Shown here: one piece after another, positions 39,433 through 48,696 of the stretch
Numbering within the stretch: the first letter of the stretch is position 1
Layout: each line of letters begins with the position of its first letter
Assembly: GCF_014161445.1 (NCBI RefSeq)
Contig: NZ_JABBXA010000003.1
Span: 310,001-374,000 of the forward strand
Source of the DNA: Microbispora sp. H13382
GTDB taxonomy: Bacteria; Actinomycetota; Actinomycetes; Streptosporangiales; Streptosporangiaceae
DNA length: 64,000 bases
Direction of reading: 5' to 3'
Translations under genes and position numbers: made by a program
The notes under the pieces: generated by a model
Told to the model about the DNA's origin: nothing
Seen by the model: the letters and a program-made list of their open reading frames with translations, nothing else
Database searches by the model: none

Positions 39433-40572
39433 ATGTTGTACGGCACGCCTGCCCTGGAGGCCGCGGACGAGAAGGTCCTCGGCGAGATCGAGGAGATGCG
39501 GCGGGACCTGAAATACCGGCTGGCCGAGGCCCACCGCTGGGACGGCCTGCTGCGACGGCAGTTGCAGGCCCGGGCGATCCAGGGGTCGAACTCGATCGAG
39601 GGCTACCACGCCAGCGTCGAGGACATCGAGTCGATCATGTCGGGTGAGGACCCGCTGGAGACGTCGGCGGCCGTGGCCCGCGAGATCGCCGGCTACCGGC
39701 AGGCGCTCACCTACATCGGCGCCTTGTCGCGGGCCCGGGTCTTCCGGTACGACGCGGGCCTGCTGCACGCGCTGAACTTCATGATGATCGGCCACCACGT
39801 GGACAAGACGCCGGGCACGGTGCGGCCCGGCGGGATCTACGTCCGCAACTCCGCCACGGGCGAGGTGGTCTACGAGGGCCCGGACCACGAGCAGGTCCCC
39901 GGCCTGCTGGCGGAACTGGTCGAGTGGCTCAACGAGGGCGACCTCGACGCGCCCAGCTACGTCCGCGCCGCCATGGCGCACCTCAACCTCGTCAAGATCC
40001 ACCCGTGGCGAGACGGGAACGGGCGCATGTCGCGGGCGCTGCAGACGCTCGTGCTCGGCCGCGACCAGATCACCACGCCGGAGTTCGCCTCCATCGAGGA
40101 GTGGCTGGGCGAGGGCCGCACCACCTACGACTACTACGACGTGCTGGGCGAGGTGGGACGCGGCCGGTGGAGCCCGCACGGGGACACCCGCTCGTGGGTA
40201 CGGTTCGTGCTGCGCTGCCACCACATGCAGGCGCAGCGGGTGGGGCGCCGGCTCGCCGAGGCGGGCGAGGTGTGGACGCTGCTGGAGGAGCGCACCGAGG
40301 CGCAGGGCCTGCACCCGCGCACGGTCTCCGCGCTCTACCAGGTGTTCGTCTCCCGGCGACTGCGCCGGGGCATGTACCAGGCGGACGAGGGGCTGAGCCA
40401 GGGCCAGGCCGCCCGCGACCTGCGCGAGCTCGCCGCCACCGGGTGGCTCCAGCCGTACGGCGAGACGAAGGGCCGTTTCTACGCGCCGGGGCCGAAGATG
40501 ACGGAGATCAAGGCGGCGTTCGCCGGGCGGGCCAGGCCGTTGCGCGACCCCTACCGGGCGCTGGAGAGCTGA
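39433..40572 (+). CDS. Fic-domain protein (AMPylator type)
   Basis: 379 residues from ATG 39433. An ATG at 39406 sits inside the terminator stem and is rejected. The Fic core motif is HPWRDGNGRMSR (about 194-205), with all catalytic residues of HPFxxGNGRxxR except the common Phe-to-Trp change. An N-terminal inhibitory helix is present with SNSIEG (about 56-61), matching the (S/T)xxxE(G/N) motif, so this is a class II auto-inhibited enzyme. A C-terminal winged-helix-like part (about 295-379) follows. Fic enzymes transfer AMP or similar groups to hydroxyls of target proteins. The target is unknown. No antitoxin gene adjoins, as expected for the self-inhibited class. Confidence 0.88.
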   Translation: MLYGTPALEAADEKVLGEIEEMRRDLKYRLAEAHRWDGLLRRQLQARAIQGSNSIEGYHASVEDIESIMSGEDPLETSAAVAREIAGYRQALTYIGALSRARVFRYDAGLLHALNFMMIGHHVDKTPGTVRPGGIYVRNSATGEVVYEGPDHEQVPGLLAELVEWLNEGDLDAPSYVRAAMAHLNLVKIHPWRDGNGRMSRALQTLVLGRDQITTPEFASIEEWLGEGRTTYDYYDVLGEVGRGRWSPHGDTRSWVRFVLRCHHMQAQRVGRRLAEAGEVWTLLEERTEAQGLHPRTVSALYQVFVSRRLRRGMYQADEGLSQGQAARDLRELAATGWLQPYGETKGRFYAPGPKMTEIKAAFAGRARPLRDPYRALES

Positions 40573-40631
40573 ACGGGCGCATCCGGAATTCGCTTCTACC
40601 ACATCGGAAGCAAACCGAGTACCGTTCGGTC

Positions 40632-42167
40632 ATGCACCCTGGGGCGATCGCGGCGGTGACGCCGGACAAGCCGGCGGTGATCATGGCGGGCTCCGGCCGC
40701 GTGGTCACCTTCCGTGAGCTCGACGAGGAGTCCAACCGGCTCGCCCATCTGCTGCGGGCCGCGGGCCTGAAGCCCGGCGACCACATCGCGTTCATGCTGG
40801 AGAACCATCCGCTCTTCCTGGTGATCGCGTGGGCGGCCCACCGCTCGGGCCTGTACTACACGGCGATCAGCTCCCGTCTGCAGCCCGACGAGCTCGCGTA
40901 CATCGTGGACAACTGCGGGGCGCGCGTCTTCATCTCCTCGGCCAAGCTCGCCGGCGTGGCGGGCGCCGTCACCGAGGCCACGCCCGGGGTCGAGCTGCGG
41001 CTCATGGTCGACGGCGTCGCCCCGGGGTTCACGTCGTACGAGGAGGCCGTGGCGGGGCAGCCCGCGACGCCGGTCGACGACGAGTGCCAGGGCGCCGACA
41101 TGCTCTACTCCTCGGGCACCACGGGACGCCCCAAGGGGGTCAAGCCGCCGCTCGGCCGGGCGCCGCTGGAGACCCCCGGCGCCCTCGTGCAGCTCATCCA
41201 GTTCCTGTTCGCGCCGTCGGCCGACAGCGTGTACCTGTCGCCCGCGCCGCTCTACCACGCCGCTCCGCTGCGCTACAGCATGTCCTTCCAGCGCCTGGGC
41301 GCCACCGTGGTGGTGATGGAGCGGTTCGATCCCGAGGAGGCGCTGGCGCTCGTCGAGCGATACCGGGTCACCCACGCGCAGTGGGTCCCCACGATGTTCA
41401 TCAAGATGCTCAAGCTGCCCGAGGAGGTGCGCGGGCGGTACGACCTGTCGTCGCTGCGCTGCGCCGTCCACGCCGCCGCGCCCTGCCCCGTGGAGGTCAA
41501 GGAGCGGATGATGGCGTGGTGGGGGCCGATCGTGCACGAGTACTACGCGGGCACGGAGGGCAACTGCTTCCTGTACGCCGGGCCGGAGGACTGGCTCGCC
41601 CACAAGGGCACGGTGGGCAGGCCGCTGCTCGGGGTGGCCCACGTGTGCGACGAGGAGGGCGACGAGCTGCCGCCCGGCGAGCACGGCACGGTCTACTTCT
41701 CCGGCGGGCCGACGTTCGAGTATCACGGCGACCCCGGGAAGACCGCGTCGGTCCAGGACCCCAAGGGCCGCGGCTGGACCACGCTGGGGGACATCGGCTA
41801 CGTGGACGAGGACGGCTTCCTCTACCTCACCGACCGGCGCTCCTACATGATCATTTCCGGCGGCGTGAACATCTACCCGCAGGAGGCCGAGAACGTGCTG
41901 GCGATGCATCCCAAGGTGGCCGACGTGGCCGTCTTCGGGGTGCCCGACCCCGAGATGGGCGAGCAGGTGAAGGCCGTCGTGCAGCCGGCCGACCCGGCCG
42001 ACGCCGGTCCCGCCCTGGAAGCCGAGCTGATCGCCTACTGCCGGGACCGCCTGGCCCACTACAAGTGCCCGAAATCGGTCGACTTCCGCGACGAGCTGCC
42101 CCGCCACCCCACGGGAAAGCTGTACAAGCGCCTGCTCAGGGACGAGTACTGGCCCCGGACGGCCTGA
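40632..42167 (+). CDS. Acyl-CoA synthetase (FadD-like AMP-dependent ligase)
   Basis: 511-residue adenylate-forming enzyme that activates a carboxylic acid to acyl-AMP and then acyl-CoA. Motifs: P-loop-like YSSGTTGRPKGV (about 161-172), YYAGTEGN (about 303), the TLGDIGYVDEDGFLYLTDR hinge region (about 385-403) and the C-terminal catalytic lysine in PTGKLYKR (about 497). The ATG at 40632 gives MHPGAIAAVTPDKPAV. It is a usual length for fatty-acid or aromatic-acid ligases, and the acid cannot be named. It stands alone, with no beta-oxidation genes nearby. Confidence 0.88.
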   Translation: MHPGAIAAVTPDKPAVIMAGSGRVVTFRELDEESNRLAHLLRAAGLKPGDHIAFMLENHPLFLVIAWAAHRSGLYYTAISSRLQPDELAYIVDNCGARVFISSAKLAGVAGAVTEATPGVELRLMVDGVAPGFTSYEEAVAGQPATPVDDECQGADMLYSSGTTGRPKGVKPPLGRAPLETPGALVQLIQFLFAPSADSVYLSPAPLYHAAPLRYSMSFQRLGATVVVMERFDPEEALALVERYRVTHAQWVPTMFIKMLKLPEEVRGRYDLSSLRCAVHAAAPCPVEVKERMMAWWGPIVHEYYAGTEGNCFLYAGPEDWLAHKGTVGRPLLGVAHVCDEEGDELPPGEHGTVYFSGGPTFEYHGDPGKTASVQDPKGRGWTTLGDIGYVDEDGFLYLTDRRSYMIISGGVNIYPQEAENVLAMHPKVADVAVFGVPDPEMGEQVKAVVQPADPADAGPALEAELIAYCRDRLAHYKCPKSVDFRDELPRHPTGKLYKRLLRDEYWPRTA

Positions 42168-42295
42168 CATAAAGTACGCGTAGGGCGCTCGGGGGACCCC
42201 GCCGCTGATCGCTTAGCGTGACCTTATCGCCGATGCGCCATCGTATTACGTGTACCGGCGGAGAGCCGGGATCACCGGCGAATCCATTGAGGGGG

Positions 42296-43603
42296 ATGGC
42301 GATGAGCTCACCTGAGCACGTTCCCGGCAACGAGAACACCGAGGTACTCCCCGGTCACGGCTGGAGCCAGTTCGGCAGCACCCCGCCGAGGCACGGGCAG
42401 TACACGGGGGCCTACCAGTCGTACGGCGCCTATGGCAACAGTGCTTATGACACGGCGCAGTTTCCGCCGCCTCCGGCGCGGAAGGGCACGCTGACCGCTC
42501 GCCAGAAGGCGGGCGCGGGCCTCGCCCTCGTGGCCGTGGCGCTGGGCGGCGGGGTCACCGGGGCCCTCGTCGCGAACAGCGTGAACGGCGGGCAGACGGT
42601 GATCGCGAGCCCGGTGGTCAGGGGGGTGTCCAACTCCTCCGGCACCACGATCGCCGCGGTGGCCAAGGCGATCATGCCGTCGGTGGTGTCGATCGAGGTG
42701 AAGTCCGCCACGGCCGGCGGCGAGGGGTCCGGTGTCATCCTGTCGGCCGACGGTCTGATCCTGACGAACAACCACGTGGTGAGCATGGGCGGCGGGGGCG
42801 GCGGCACGGTCACCGTGAAGTTCAGCGACGGCAGGACCGCCAGCGCCGTCGTCAAGGGCACCGACCCCACCACGGACCTCGCGGTCATCCAGGCACAGGG
42901 TGTGTCCGGCCTGACCCCCGCCTCGCTCGGTGACAGCGACAAGCTCCAGGTCGGCGACGCGGTCCTCGCCATCGGCAGCCCGCTCGGCCTGGCGGGATCG
43001 GTCACCTCCGGCATCGTGAGCGCCCTCGACCGCACGCTGACCGAGAGCCCCGAAGAGCAGCAGCCCCAGTTCCCCTGGGGGATGGAGCAGCAGCAGCCGC
43101 AGCAGAGCCAGGCCGTCACGATCGGAGGCGTGATCCAGACCGACGCCGCGATCAACCCCGGCAACTCCGGCGGCGCGCTGGTCAACGCCTCCGGGCAGGT
43201 CGTCGGCATCAACACCGCGATCGCCACCGCCGGCTCCGGCTCCGGCAACATCGGTGTCGGCTTCGCGATCCCCATCAACACCGCGAAACTCGTCGCCGAC
43301 CAGCTCATCAAGACGGGCAAGGCGACCCACGCGTTCTTCGGCGTGAGCGTGGCCGACGCGGTCGGCGGCGCGTCCGGCGCGGTGGTCAGGTCGCTCACGG
43401 CCGGAAGCCCGGCCGAGAAGGCCGGCCTCAAGGAGGGCGACCTGATCACCAGGATCAACGACAAGCTGGTGGACAGCGCGGAGACGCTGGTCGGCACCAT
43501 CCGCAGCGCCCGCCCGGGCGACAAGGTGACCATCACCTTCACCCGCGACGGCAAGGAAAGCACCATCACCGCCGCGCTCGCGGAGCAGTCGTCCACGGGC
43601 TGA
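42296..43603 (+). CDS. HtrA/PepD-type membrane serine protease with PDZ domain
   Basis: 435 residues from ATG 42296 (GAGGGGG ribosome site); ATG 42302 is a possible alternative. A cytoplasmic Pro/Gln/Tyr/Gly-rich N-terminus (about 1-65) precedes one membrane helix (about 75-97). The extracytoplasmic trypsin domain has His in TNNHVVS, Asp in TDLAVIQ and Ser in NPGNSGGAL, and a loop rich in Gln and Pro (EEQQPQFPWG) interrupts it. A PDZ domain closes the protein (about 345-430). It monitors or degrades damaged envelope proteins, like mycobacterial PepD and streptomycete HtrA. Single gene, ended by a strong terminator. Confidence 0.92.
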   Translation: MAMSSPEHVPGNENTEVLPGHGWSQFGSTPPRHGQYTGAYQSYGAYGNSAYDTAQFPPPPARKGTLTARQKAGAGLALVAVALGGGVTGALVANSVNGGQTVIASPVVRGVSNSSGTTIAAVAKAIMPSVVSIEVKSATAGGEGSGVILSADGLILTNNHVVSMGGGGGGTVTVKFSDGRTASAVVKGTDPTTDLAVIQAQGVSGLTPASLGDSDKLQVGDAVLAIGSPLGLAGSVTSGIVSALDRTLTESPEEQQPQFPWGMEQQQPQQSQAVTIGGVIQTDAAINPGNSGGALVNASGQVVGINTAIATAGSGSGNIGVGFAIPINTAKLVADQLIKTGKATHAFFGVSVADAVGGASGAVVRSLTAGSPAEKAGLKEGDLITRINDKLVDSAETLVGTIRSARPGDKVTITFTRDGKESTITAALAEQSSTG

Positions 43604-43617
43604 CAACCCACGATCGT

Positions 43618-43652
43618 CGCCGGCGGGCCTCCGGGGGGACGGCCCGCCGGCG
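43618..43652. terminator. Terminator between htrA-type gene and murR-like gene
   Basis: CGCCGGCGGGCC pairs perfectly with GGCCCGCCGGCG over 12 bp across an 11-base loop, and the plus strand continues ATCGCTTTTCTCC. It separates convergent genes ending at 43603 and 43676. Confidence 0.8.
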
Positions 43653-43675
43653 ATCGCTTTTCTCCGGAAGAGTGG

Positions 43676-44563
43676 CTACTTGCGCCGGCGGCTGCTTATC
43701 GCGCGGAAGGTGTCCTCCAGGGCGGTGAGGGTCTCGTCGTACGTGAGCCGGGCGGCCACCCCGACGGAGAGGCAGTCGACGACGGTGAGCTGGGCGATCC
43801 TGCTACCCATCGCGCCGAAGCGGAACGGGGTCTCGCGGGCCGCGGTCTTCAGCACGATGTCGGCGAGCTCCGTGATCGGTGAGGGGTCGAAGTTCGTGAT
43901 CGCGATCGTGGTCGCCTGCCGGTCGGCGGCGAGCCGCAGCGCGTCCAGGACGTCGACGGTGGTGCCGGTGTGCGAGATGCCGATCGCGACGTCGCCCCTG
44001 CGAAGCAGCGCGGCCGAGGTGAGCGCGCTGTGGAAGTCCTGCCAGGCGAAGGCCATCAGGCCGATCCGGTGCAGCTTCTGGTGCAGATCGGCCGCGACGA
44101 AGCCGCTCGCCCCGGCGCCGTAGAGGTCCACGCGGCGGGCCTCGGCGATCGCGGTGACCGCACGCTCCAGGGCGGCGGTGTCGAGGTGTTCGGCGGTTTC
44201 CGCGACCGCGCGGGAGTCGCTGTAGCCGATCTTGGCGACGATCTCGTGCAGCGGATCGTCGGCGCTGATGTCGCCGTCGAGCGGGCGGGAGTCCCCGGCA
44301 CGCGACGCCTCCAGCGTCGCCTCGCGGGCGAGCGCGATCCGCAGTTCGGGGTAGCCGCGCAGCCCGATGGCCCGGCAGAAGCGCAGCACCGTGGCCTCCG
44401 AGGTGCCGCACTCGCGGGCGAGCGCCCCGATCGGCCGGTCCGCGACGCCCTGGGGGTCGGCCAGCACCGCGTGCGCGACCCGTTGCTCCGCGGGCCGCAG
44501 AGACCGGATCGCGCCGCGCAGCCGCACGAGAATCCCGTTCGAGTAGTCTCCGCCGGGGCCCAT
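43676..44563 (-). CDS. murR: RpiR/MurR-family regulator of the MurNAc operon
   Basis: 295 residues. The N-terminal RpiR helix-turn-helix is EQRVAHAVLADPQGVADRPIGALARECGTSEATVLRFCRAIGL, described here as one region (about 22-64). The C-terminal SIS domain (about 120-270) begins VDLYGAGASGFVAADLHQKL and contains ISHTGTTVDVLDALRLA. SIS domains of this type bind sugar phosphates, in MurR MurNAc-6-phosphate, which is MurQ's substrate. It is the last gene of the operon, 12 bp after the permease, so it would sense the intermediate of the pathway it controls. The symbol is by context. Confidence 0.8.
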   Translation of the reverse strand: MGPGGDYSNGILVRLRGAIRSLRPAEQRVAHAVLADPQGVADRPIGALARECGTSEATVLRFCRAIGLRGYPELRIALAREATLEASRAGDSRPLDGDISADDPLHEIVAKIGYSDSRAVAETAEHLDTAALERAVTAIAEARRVDLYGAGASGFVAADLHQKLHRIGLMAFAWQDFHSALTSAALLRRGDVAIGISHTGTTVDVLDALRLAADRQATTIAITNFDPSPITELADIVLKTAARETPFRFGAMGSRIAQLTVVDCLSVGVAARLTYDETLTALEDTFRAISSRRRK

Positions 44564-44575
44564 GCCGCCCTGCCT

Positions 44576-45406
44576 CTACTTGCTCATGCCGGCGGTCAGC
44601 CCGGCGATGATCTGCTTGGTCGCGAGGATGAACAGCACGAAGAGCGGCGCCGTGGCGAGGACCAGCCCGGCGAACAGCGCCGACCAGTCGGTCGTGTACT
44701 CGCCGAAGAACTGCGACAGCCCGCGCGGGATCGTGAACTTCTCGTCGGAGCGCAGCAGCACCAGCGGGTAGAGGAACTCATGCCACAGCGGCACGAACTG
44801 GAACAGCGTCACCGAGGCCAGCGCGGGCCGCACCAGCGGCAGCATGATCTGCCCGAAGATCCGGAATTCGCCGGCGCCGTCGAGCCGTGCCGCCTCGTCC
44901 AGCTCCCCGGGCAGGGAACGGTAGAACGCCGACAGCACGAACATGCAGAACGGCACCCCCGACGCGGCGTACAGCAGCGTGAGCCCGAGCAGCGAGTCGA
45001 TCAGCCCCATGGAGTCCATGAGGTAGAAGATCGGCACCAGGCCCAGCCGGATCGGCAGCATCAGCCCCGCCAGGAAGTACGCCCCGAGCACCCGGTTTCC
45101 GAAGAAGTCGTAGCGGGCCAGCGGGTAGGCCGCCAGCGCGGAGACCGCCGTGCCGAGCAGCACGGCGCCGCAGGTGACGGTCAGCGAGTTCAGCAGGTAG
45201 GTGCTGAACGACGCCTCCGTCCACACCCGGGCGTAACTGCGCAGCGTGGGGGACGCCGGCAGCCCCAGCGGCGCGGTGAAGATCTCGCTGGTGGGCCGCA
45301 GCGAGTTGAGCAGCATGACGACCAACGGCAGCAGCGCGACGACCGCGTACCCCCACAGCAGCAGGTGGACGGCGACGCGCCCCGGAGCCCGGTGCCGGGC
45401 CGTCAC
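44576..45406 (-). CDS. Carbohydrate ABC transporter permease 2 (MalG-type)
   Basis: 276 residues, six membrane helices. The EAA loop is ELDEAARLDGAGEFRIFGQIMLPLVRPAL, visible as EAARLDGAGEFRIF (about 180-195). The GTG start at 45406 overlaps the stop of the MalF-type gene as GTGA. It pairs with the MalF-type permease to form the membrane channel of the operon's sugar importer. No ATPase is encoded in the cluster. CUT1 importers in actinomycetes commonly share a multitasking MsiK-type ATPase made elsewhere. Confidence 0.92.
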   Translation of the reverse strand: MTARHRAPGRVAVHLLLWGYAVVALLPLVVMLLNSLRPTSEIFTAPLGLPASPTLRSYARVWTEASFSTYLLNSLTVTCGAVLLGTAVSALAAYPLARYDFFGNRVLGAYFLAGLMLPIRLGLVPIFYLMDSMGLIDSLLGLTLLYAASGVPFCMFVLSAFYRSLPGELDEAARLDGAGEFRIFGQIMLPLVRPALASVTLFQFVPLWHEFLYPLVLLRSDEKFTIPRGLSQFFGEYTTDWSALFAGLVLATAPLFVLFILATKQIIAGLTAGMSK

Positions 45407-46419
45407 AGCAGCCTCCTCTCCCGACGGCGGAAGTACGAGCTGGCCAGCAGTGAGACGCCGAAGATGAACACGAACATCAGCACGGCGAGCGCCGACGACC
45501 GCCCGATCGCGTTCACGCCGCCTTCCACGAACGCGACCCGGTAGAACAGCAGGCCGAGCACGTCGGTCGAGCCCGCCGGGGACCCGGTCGACCCGGCCAT
45601 CGCGTAAACCAGCCCGAAGGCGTTGAAGTTGCCGATGAACGTCAGCACGCTCACCACGCCGATCGCCGGGGTGAGCAGCGGCAGCGTCACCCGCCGGAAC
45701 GCCTGCCAGGCCGAGGCCCCGTCGACCCGGGCGGCCTCGTGATACTCGGCCGGGATTCCGGCGAGCGCGGCGGAGAACAGCAGCATGGGGAAGCCCACCC
45801 ACTGCCACGCGTTGACCAGAATGACGACCGGCAGCGCCGTACGCGTGTCGCCCAGCCAGGGCAGCGCCCACGAGTCCAGCCCGGCCGCCTCGAGCAGCGA
45901 GTTGACCGGGCCGAACGTCGGGTTGAGCAGCAGGCTCCACAGGTAGCCGACGACCAGCGGATCCACAAGGTAGGGCGTGGTGAACGCGGCCTGCAGGAAC
46001 CGCTTGCCGCGGCCGTGACGGAACAGCAGGAGGGCGAACAGCAGCCCGACCGTGTTCTGGATCAGCATCGTCCCGGCGAAGAACAGCGCGTTGTGCGCCA
46101 GCGCCCGCCACAGCTGCTGGTCGTAGGGGTAGACGCTGAACAGGTCCCGGTAGTTGCCGAGCCCGGCGAACCCCGTCTGCCGGATCCCGCGCCACTCGAA
46201 GAAGCTGTAGTCGAGCGCGGTGAGCAGCGGATAGACGATGAAGACCGAGTAGAGCAGGAACGCGGGCAGCAGGAAGACGGCCAGCACCCGCCACCGCGGC
46301 ACGTACCGGCGACCGGCGCCGGTACGTGCCGGGCGACGTCCGGAGAAGCGTCCGGAGAAGCGTCCGGGAGGTCGCTCGGGAGAGCGTCGGGGCGTGCTCA
46401 GTTCCCCGGCTTGAACCAC
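45403..46419 (-). CDS. Carbohydrate ABC transporter permease 1 (MalF-type)
   Basis: 338 residues. The start is uncertain: GTG at 46419 overlaps the binding-protein gene by 22 bp and has only a weak ribosome site, but no better start lies before the first membrane helix. The N-terminus is Arg/Pro-rich and contains a doubled FSGR (12-bp direct repeat). Six membrane helices follow, with the EAA loop EYHEAARVDGASAWQAFRRVTLP visible at EAARVDGASAWQ (about 225-236). It is the first permease of the predicted MurNAc importer. Confidence 0.9.
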   Translation of the reverse strand: MVQAGELSTPRRSPERPPGRFSGRFSGRRPARTGAGRRYVPRWRVLAVFLLPAFLLYSVFIVYPLLTALDYSFFEWRGIRQTGFAGLGNYRDLFSVYPYDQQLWRALAHNALFFAGTMLIQNTVGLLFALLLFRHGRGKRFLQAAFTTPYLVDPLVVGYLWSLLLNPTFGPVNSLLEAAGLDSWALPWLGDTRTALPVVILVNAWQWVGFPMLLFSAALAGIPAEYHEAARVDGASAWQAFRRVTLPLLTPAIGVVSVLTFIGNFNAFGLVYAMAGSTGSPAGSTDVLGLLFYRVAFVEGGVNAIGRSSALAVLMFVFIFGVSLLASSYFRRRERRLL

Positions 46420-47705
46420 TGCCCGACGCCCTTCTGCACGCTCTCGGCGACCGCCTTGGGATCGGTCTGGCCCACCAGCATCTTCTGCACCTCGTCCCGG
46501 AAGACCGCGTCACCGTTCGGCTGGCCGTACCGGAAGTCGACGAGCAGCGTGTACGGCGCGCCGTTGGCGGCGTAGTTCTTCGCCATCTCGGCCAGCAGCG
46601 GGTCCGACGGCGTGACCCCGGGGACCGCGGACAACTGCTTCAGCTCGCTCGCGTAGAGCTGCCCGAACTCCGGCGTCGCCATCCACTTGACCAGTTCGAG
46701 CGCCTCGGCCTGGTGGGCTGACTTGGCGTTGACGCCGAACGAGCCGTCGGCCCCGCCCGGCGTGACGGGGGTGGTCACCGGGGAGCCGGGCGGCGGCGGC
46801 ACCTGGAAGGCGCCGATCTCCAGGCTCGGGTTGGCCGCGAGCACGGGCGCCAGGTCGAAGCTGCCCGTGGGGTACATCGCGGCCTTTCCGGTGGCGAACA
46901 GCGCCTGGACGTCGGGGATCTTGACCGCCACCACGTCCTTGGGGAAGTACGGCTCAAGGTCCTTGATCATCTTGATCGAGGCCGTGAAGTCGGGGTCGGT
47001 GAACTTCTTCTCGCCGGTCAGCAGCGCGTCCCGGAACTTGGTGCTGCCGTAGCGGGCGTTGCCGAAGATCTCGTGGACGATCGGCAGTGTCCAGGTCGCG
47101 TCGGGCCCGGCCGCGACGGCGAACGGCGTGATCCCGGCCGCCTTCAGCTTCCTGGCCGTCGCGATCATGTCGTCCCAGGTGGCGGGGGTCTGGACGCCGT
47201 TGTCGCCGAACAGCTTCTTGTTGTAGAGCACCTGGAGCGTCTGGTAGGCGAACGGCACGCCGTAGATCTTGCCGTCCTTGTGGCCCTTGGCGCCTTCCAG
47301 CAGCTTGGCGTCGAAGCCGGACAGCGCCTCCACCTTGCCGTCCAGCGGCGCCAGCTGGCCCGCCTCTACCAGCGGCTGGAGCCCGCCGTACGCCCGCAGC
47401 TGGGCGACGTCGGGCCCGGCGGTGCCGGACAGGCCCGTGGCCAGGATGTTGTTGTACTCGGTGGCCTGGAACGGCTTGAACTCGACATGGATCTTCGGAT
47501 GCGACTCCTCGAACTTGGCGAGGATCTTCTCGTACGCCTTGACGTCCTCCACCCGCCACGACCACAGACTCAGCGTGACCTTGTCACCGCCCGCCTTGTC
47601 GCCCTGTGCTGCGCCGCCCTGCTCGGACGCGCCGCCCCCCGGCGCGCACGCCGCCAGCGCCACCGCGAGCATCCCGATCGCCCCCGCGATCCACCTTCTC
47701 CTCAT
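46398..47705 (-). CDS. Sugar-binding lipoprotein of the predicted MurNAc ABC importer
   Basis: 435 residues from ATG 47705, which overlaps the murQ stop as ATGA. The lipobox VALAACAPGG (Cys about 20) anchors it outside the membrane. It belongs to the extracellular solute-binding family 1 (MalE/CUT1), with segments VTLSLWSWRVEDVKAYEKI, GVPFAYQTLQVLYNKKLF and GKAAMYPTGSF. Its position between murQ and the permeases makes N-acetylmuramic acid, or a small muropeptide-derived sugar, the likely ligand. This is context, not binding-site evidence. Confidence 0.88.
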   Translation of the reverse strand: MRRRWIAGAIGMLAVALAACAPGGGASEQGGAAQGDKAGGDKVTLSLWSWRVEDVKAYEKILAKFEESHPKIHVEFKPFQATEYNNILATGLSGTAGPDVAQLRAYGGLQPLVEAGQLAPLDGKVEALSGFDAKLLEGAKGHKDGKIYGVPFAYQTLQVLYNKKLFGDNGVQTPATWDDMIATARKLKAAGITPFAVAAGPDATWTLPIVHEIFGNARYGSTKFRDALLTGEKKFTDPDFTASIKMIKDLEPYFPKDVVAVKIPDVQALFATGKAAMYPTGSFDLAPVLAANPSLEIGAFQVPPPPGSPVTTPVTPGGADGSFGVNAKSAHQAEALELVKWMATPEFGQLYASELKQLSAVPGVTPSDPLLAEMAKNYAANGAPYTLLVDFRYGQPNGDAVFRDEVQKMLVGQTDPKAVAESVQKGVGQWFKPGN

Positions 47706-48637
47706 GAGACTTCCTTTCGGCTCGTAGCCAGTTCGGCAAGCGCCGCGCGGACCCTGCCGCCGGCGGCCTGTAGTGCCGTTCGCGCCTCTCCCACGGGGGC
47801 ATCGGCGAGGAGGCAGACCAGGGCGACCTTCAGGTCCCCCTCTGCCGCGGTGAGTGTTTCGGCGCACTGCGCCTCGGCGCGGCCGGTGGCCTCTTCGAGG
47901 ATCGTGACCAGGCGGCCGCGGAGTTTGGCGTTGGTGGCGGTCACGTCGATCATGAGGTTCGAGTATGTCCTGCCGAGCCGGATCATGACCGCAGTGGAGA
48001 ACGAGTTCAGCACGAGCTTCTGCGCGGTTCCGGCCTTCATCCTCGTCGATCCCGCGATGACCTCGGGGCCGGTGTCGACCGCGACGTGGACGTCGACCTC
48101 GCCGCCGAGCGGGGCCGGTGGGTTCGACGACACCAGGACGGTCGCCGCCCCGGCCGCGCTCGCCGCGCGCAGCGCCCCCGCGACGTACGGCGTGCGCCCG
48201 CTGGCCGACAGCCCGATCGCCAGGTCGCCCTCGCCCAGGCCGAGCGCCTCGGCGGCGCCCGTCGCCTCGTCGTCCTCCACGTTCTCCATCGCCTGCTCGA
48301 AGGCGGCGATGCCGCCGGCGTGGTGCGCGACGACCTGCCGCGGGTCGATCGTGTACGTCGGCACGAGTTCGGCCGCGTCGAGCACCGCGATGCGGCCGGA
48401 GCTGCCCGCGCCGAAGTAGTGGATCGACCGGCCCGCCAGCAGTGCGCTCACCCCGAGGTCGACGGCCTTGGCCAGCTCGGGGAGGACGGCGCGGACCGCC
48501 GGGGCGACCAGGCAGTCCTCGTGGTTGATGAGCTTCAGCGTGTCGAGGGTGGAACGGAGGTCGATGTCGGCCGTACGCGGGTTGGCACGTTCGGTGGGGG
48601 CCGTCACCTTGACTGCCTCGAGCTCATCATCCCTCAC
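47702..48637 (-). CDS. murQ: N-acetylmuramic acid 6-phosphate etherase MurQ
   Basis: 311-residue cytoplasmic SIS-domain enzyme that cleaves the lactyl ether of MurNAc-6-phosphate, giving GlcNAc-6-phosphate and D-lactate. Family signatures: TERANPRTADIDLRST at the N-terminus (about 12-27), IHYFGAGSSGRIAVLDAAEL (about 72-91), IGLSASGRTPYV (about 135-146), AGSTRMKAGTAQKLVLN (about 190-206) and GRTYSNLMIDV. The GTG at 48637 has GGGGGAGAG upstream. Its substrate must be phosphorylated, yet the cluster's importer is an ABC type that does not phosphorylate, so a MurNAc kinase must exist elsewhere. Confidence 0.96.
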   Translation of the reverse strand: MRDDELEAVKVTAPTERANPRTADIDLRSTLDTLKLINHEDCLVAPAVRAVLPELAKAVDLGVSALLAGRSIHYFGAGSSGRIAVLDAAELVPTYTIDPRQVVAHHAGGIAAFEQAMENVEDDEATGAAEALGLGEGDLAIGLSASGRTPYVAGALRAASAAGAATVLVSSNPPAPLGGEVDVHVAVDTGPEVIAGSTRMKAGTAQKLVLNSFSTAVMIRLGRTYSNLMIDVTATNAKLRGRLVTILEEATGRAEAQCAETLTAAEGDLKVALVCLLADAPVGEARTALQAAGGRVRAALAELATSRKEVS

Positions 48638-48696
48638 GGATCTCTCCCCCTCGTAGAAGAACGCGTTACACAATCGATTCCGGTCTGAGCCGGACG

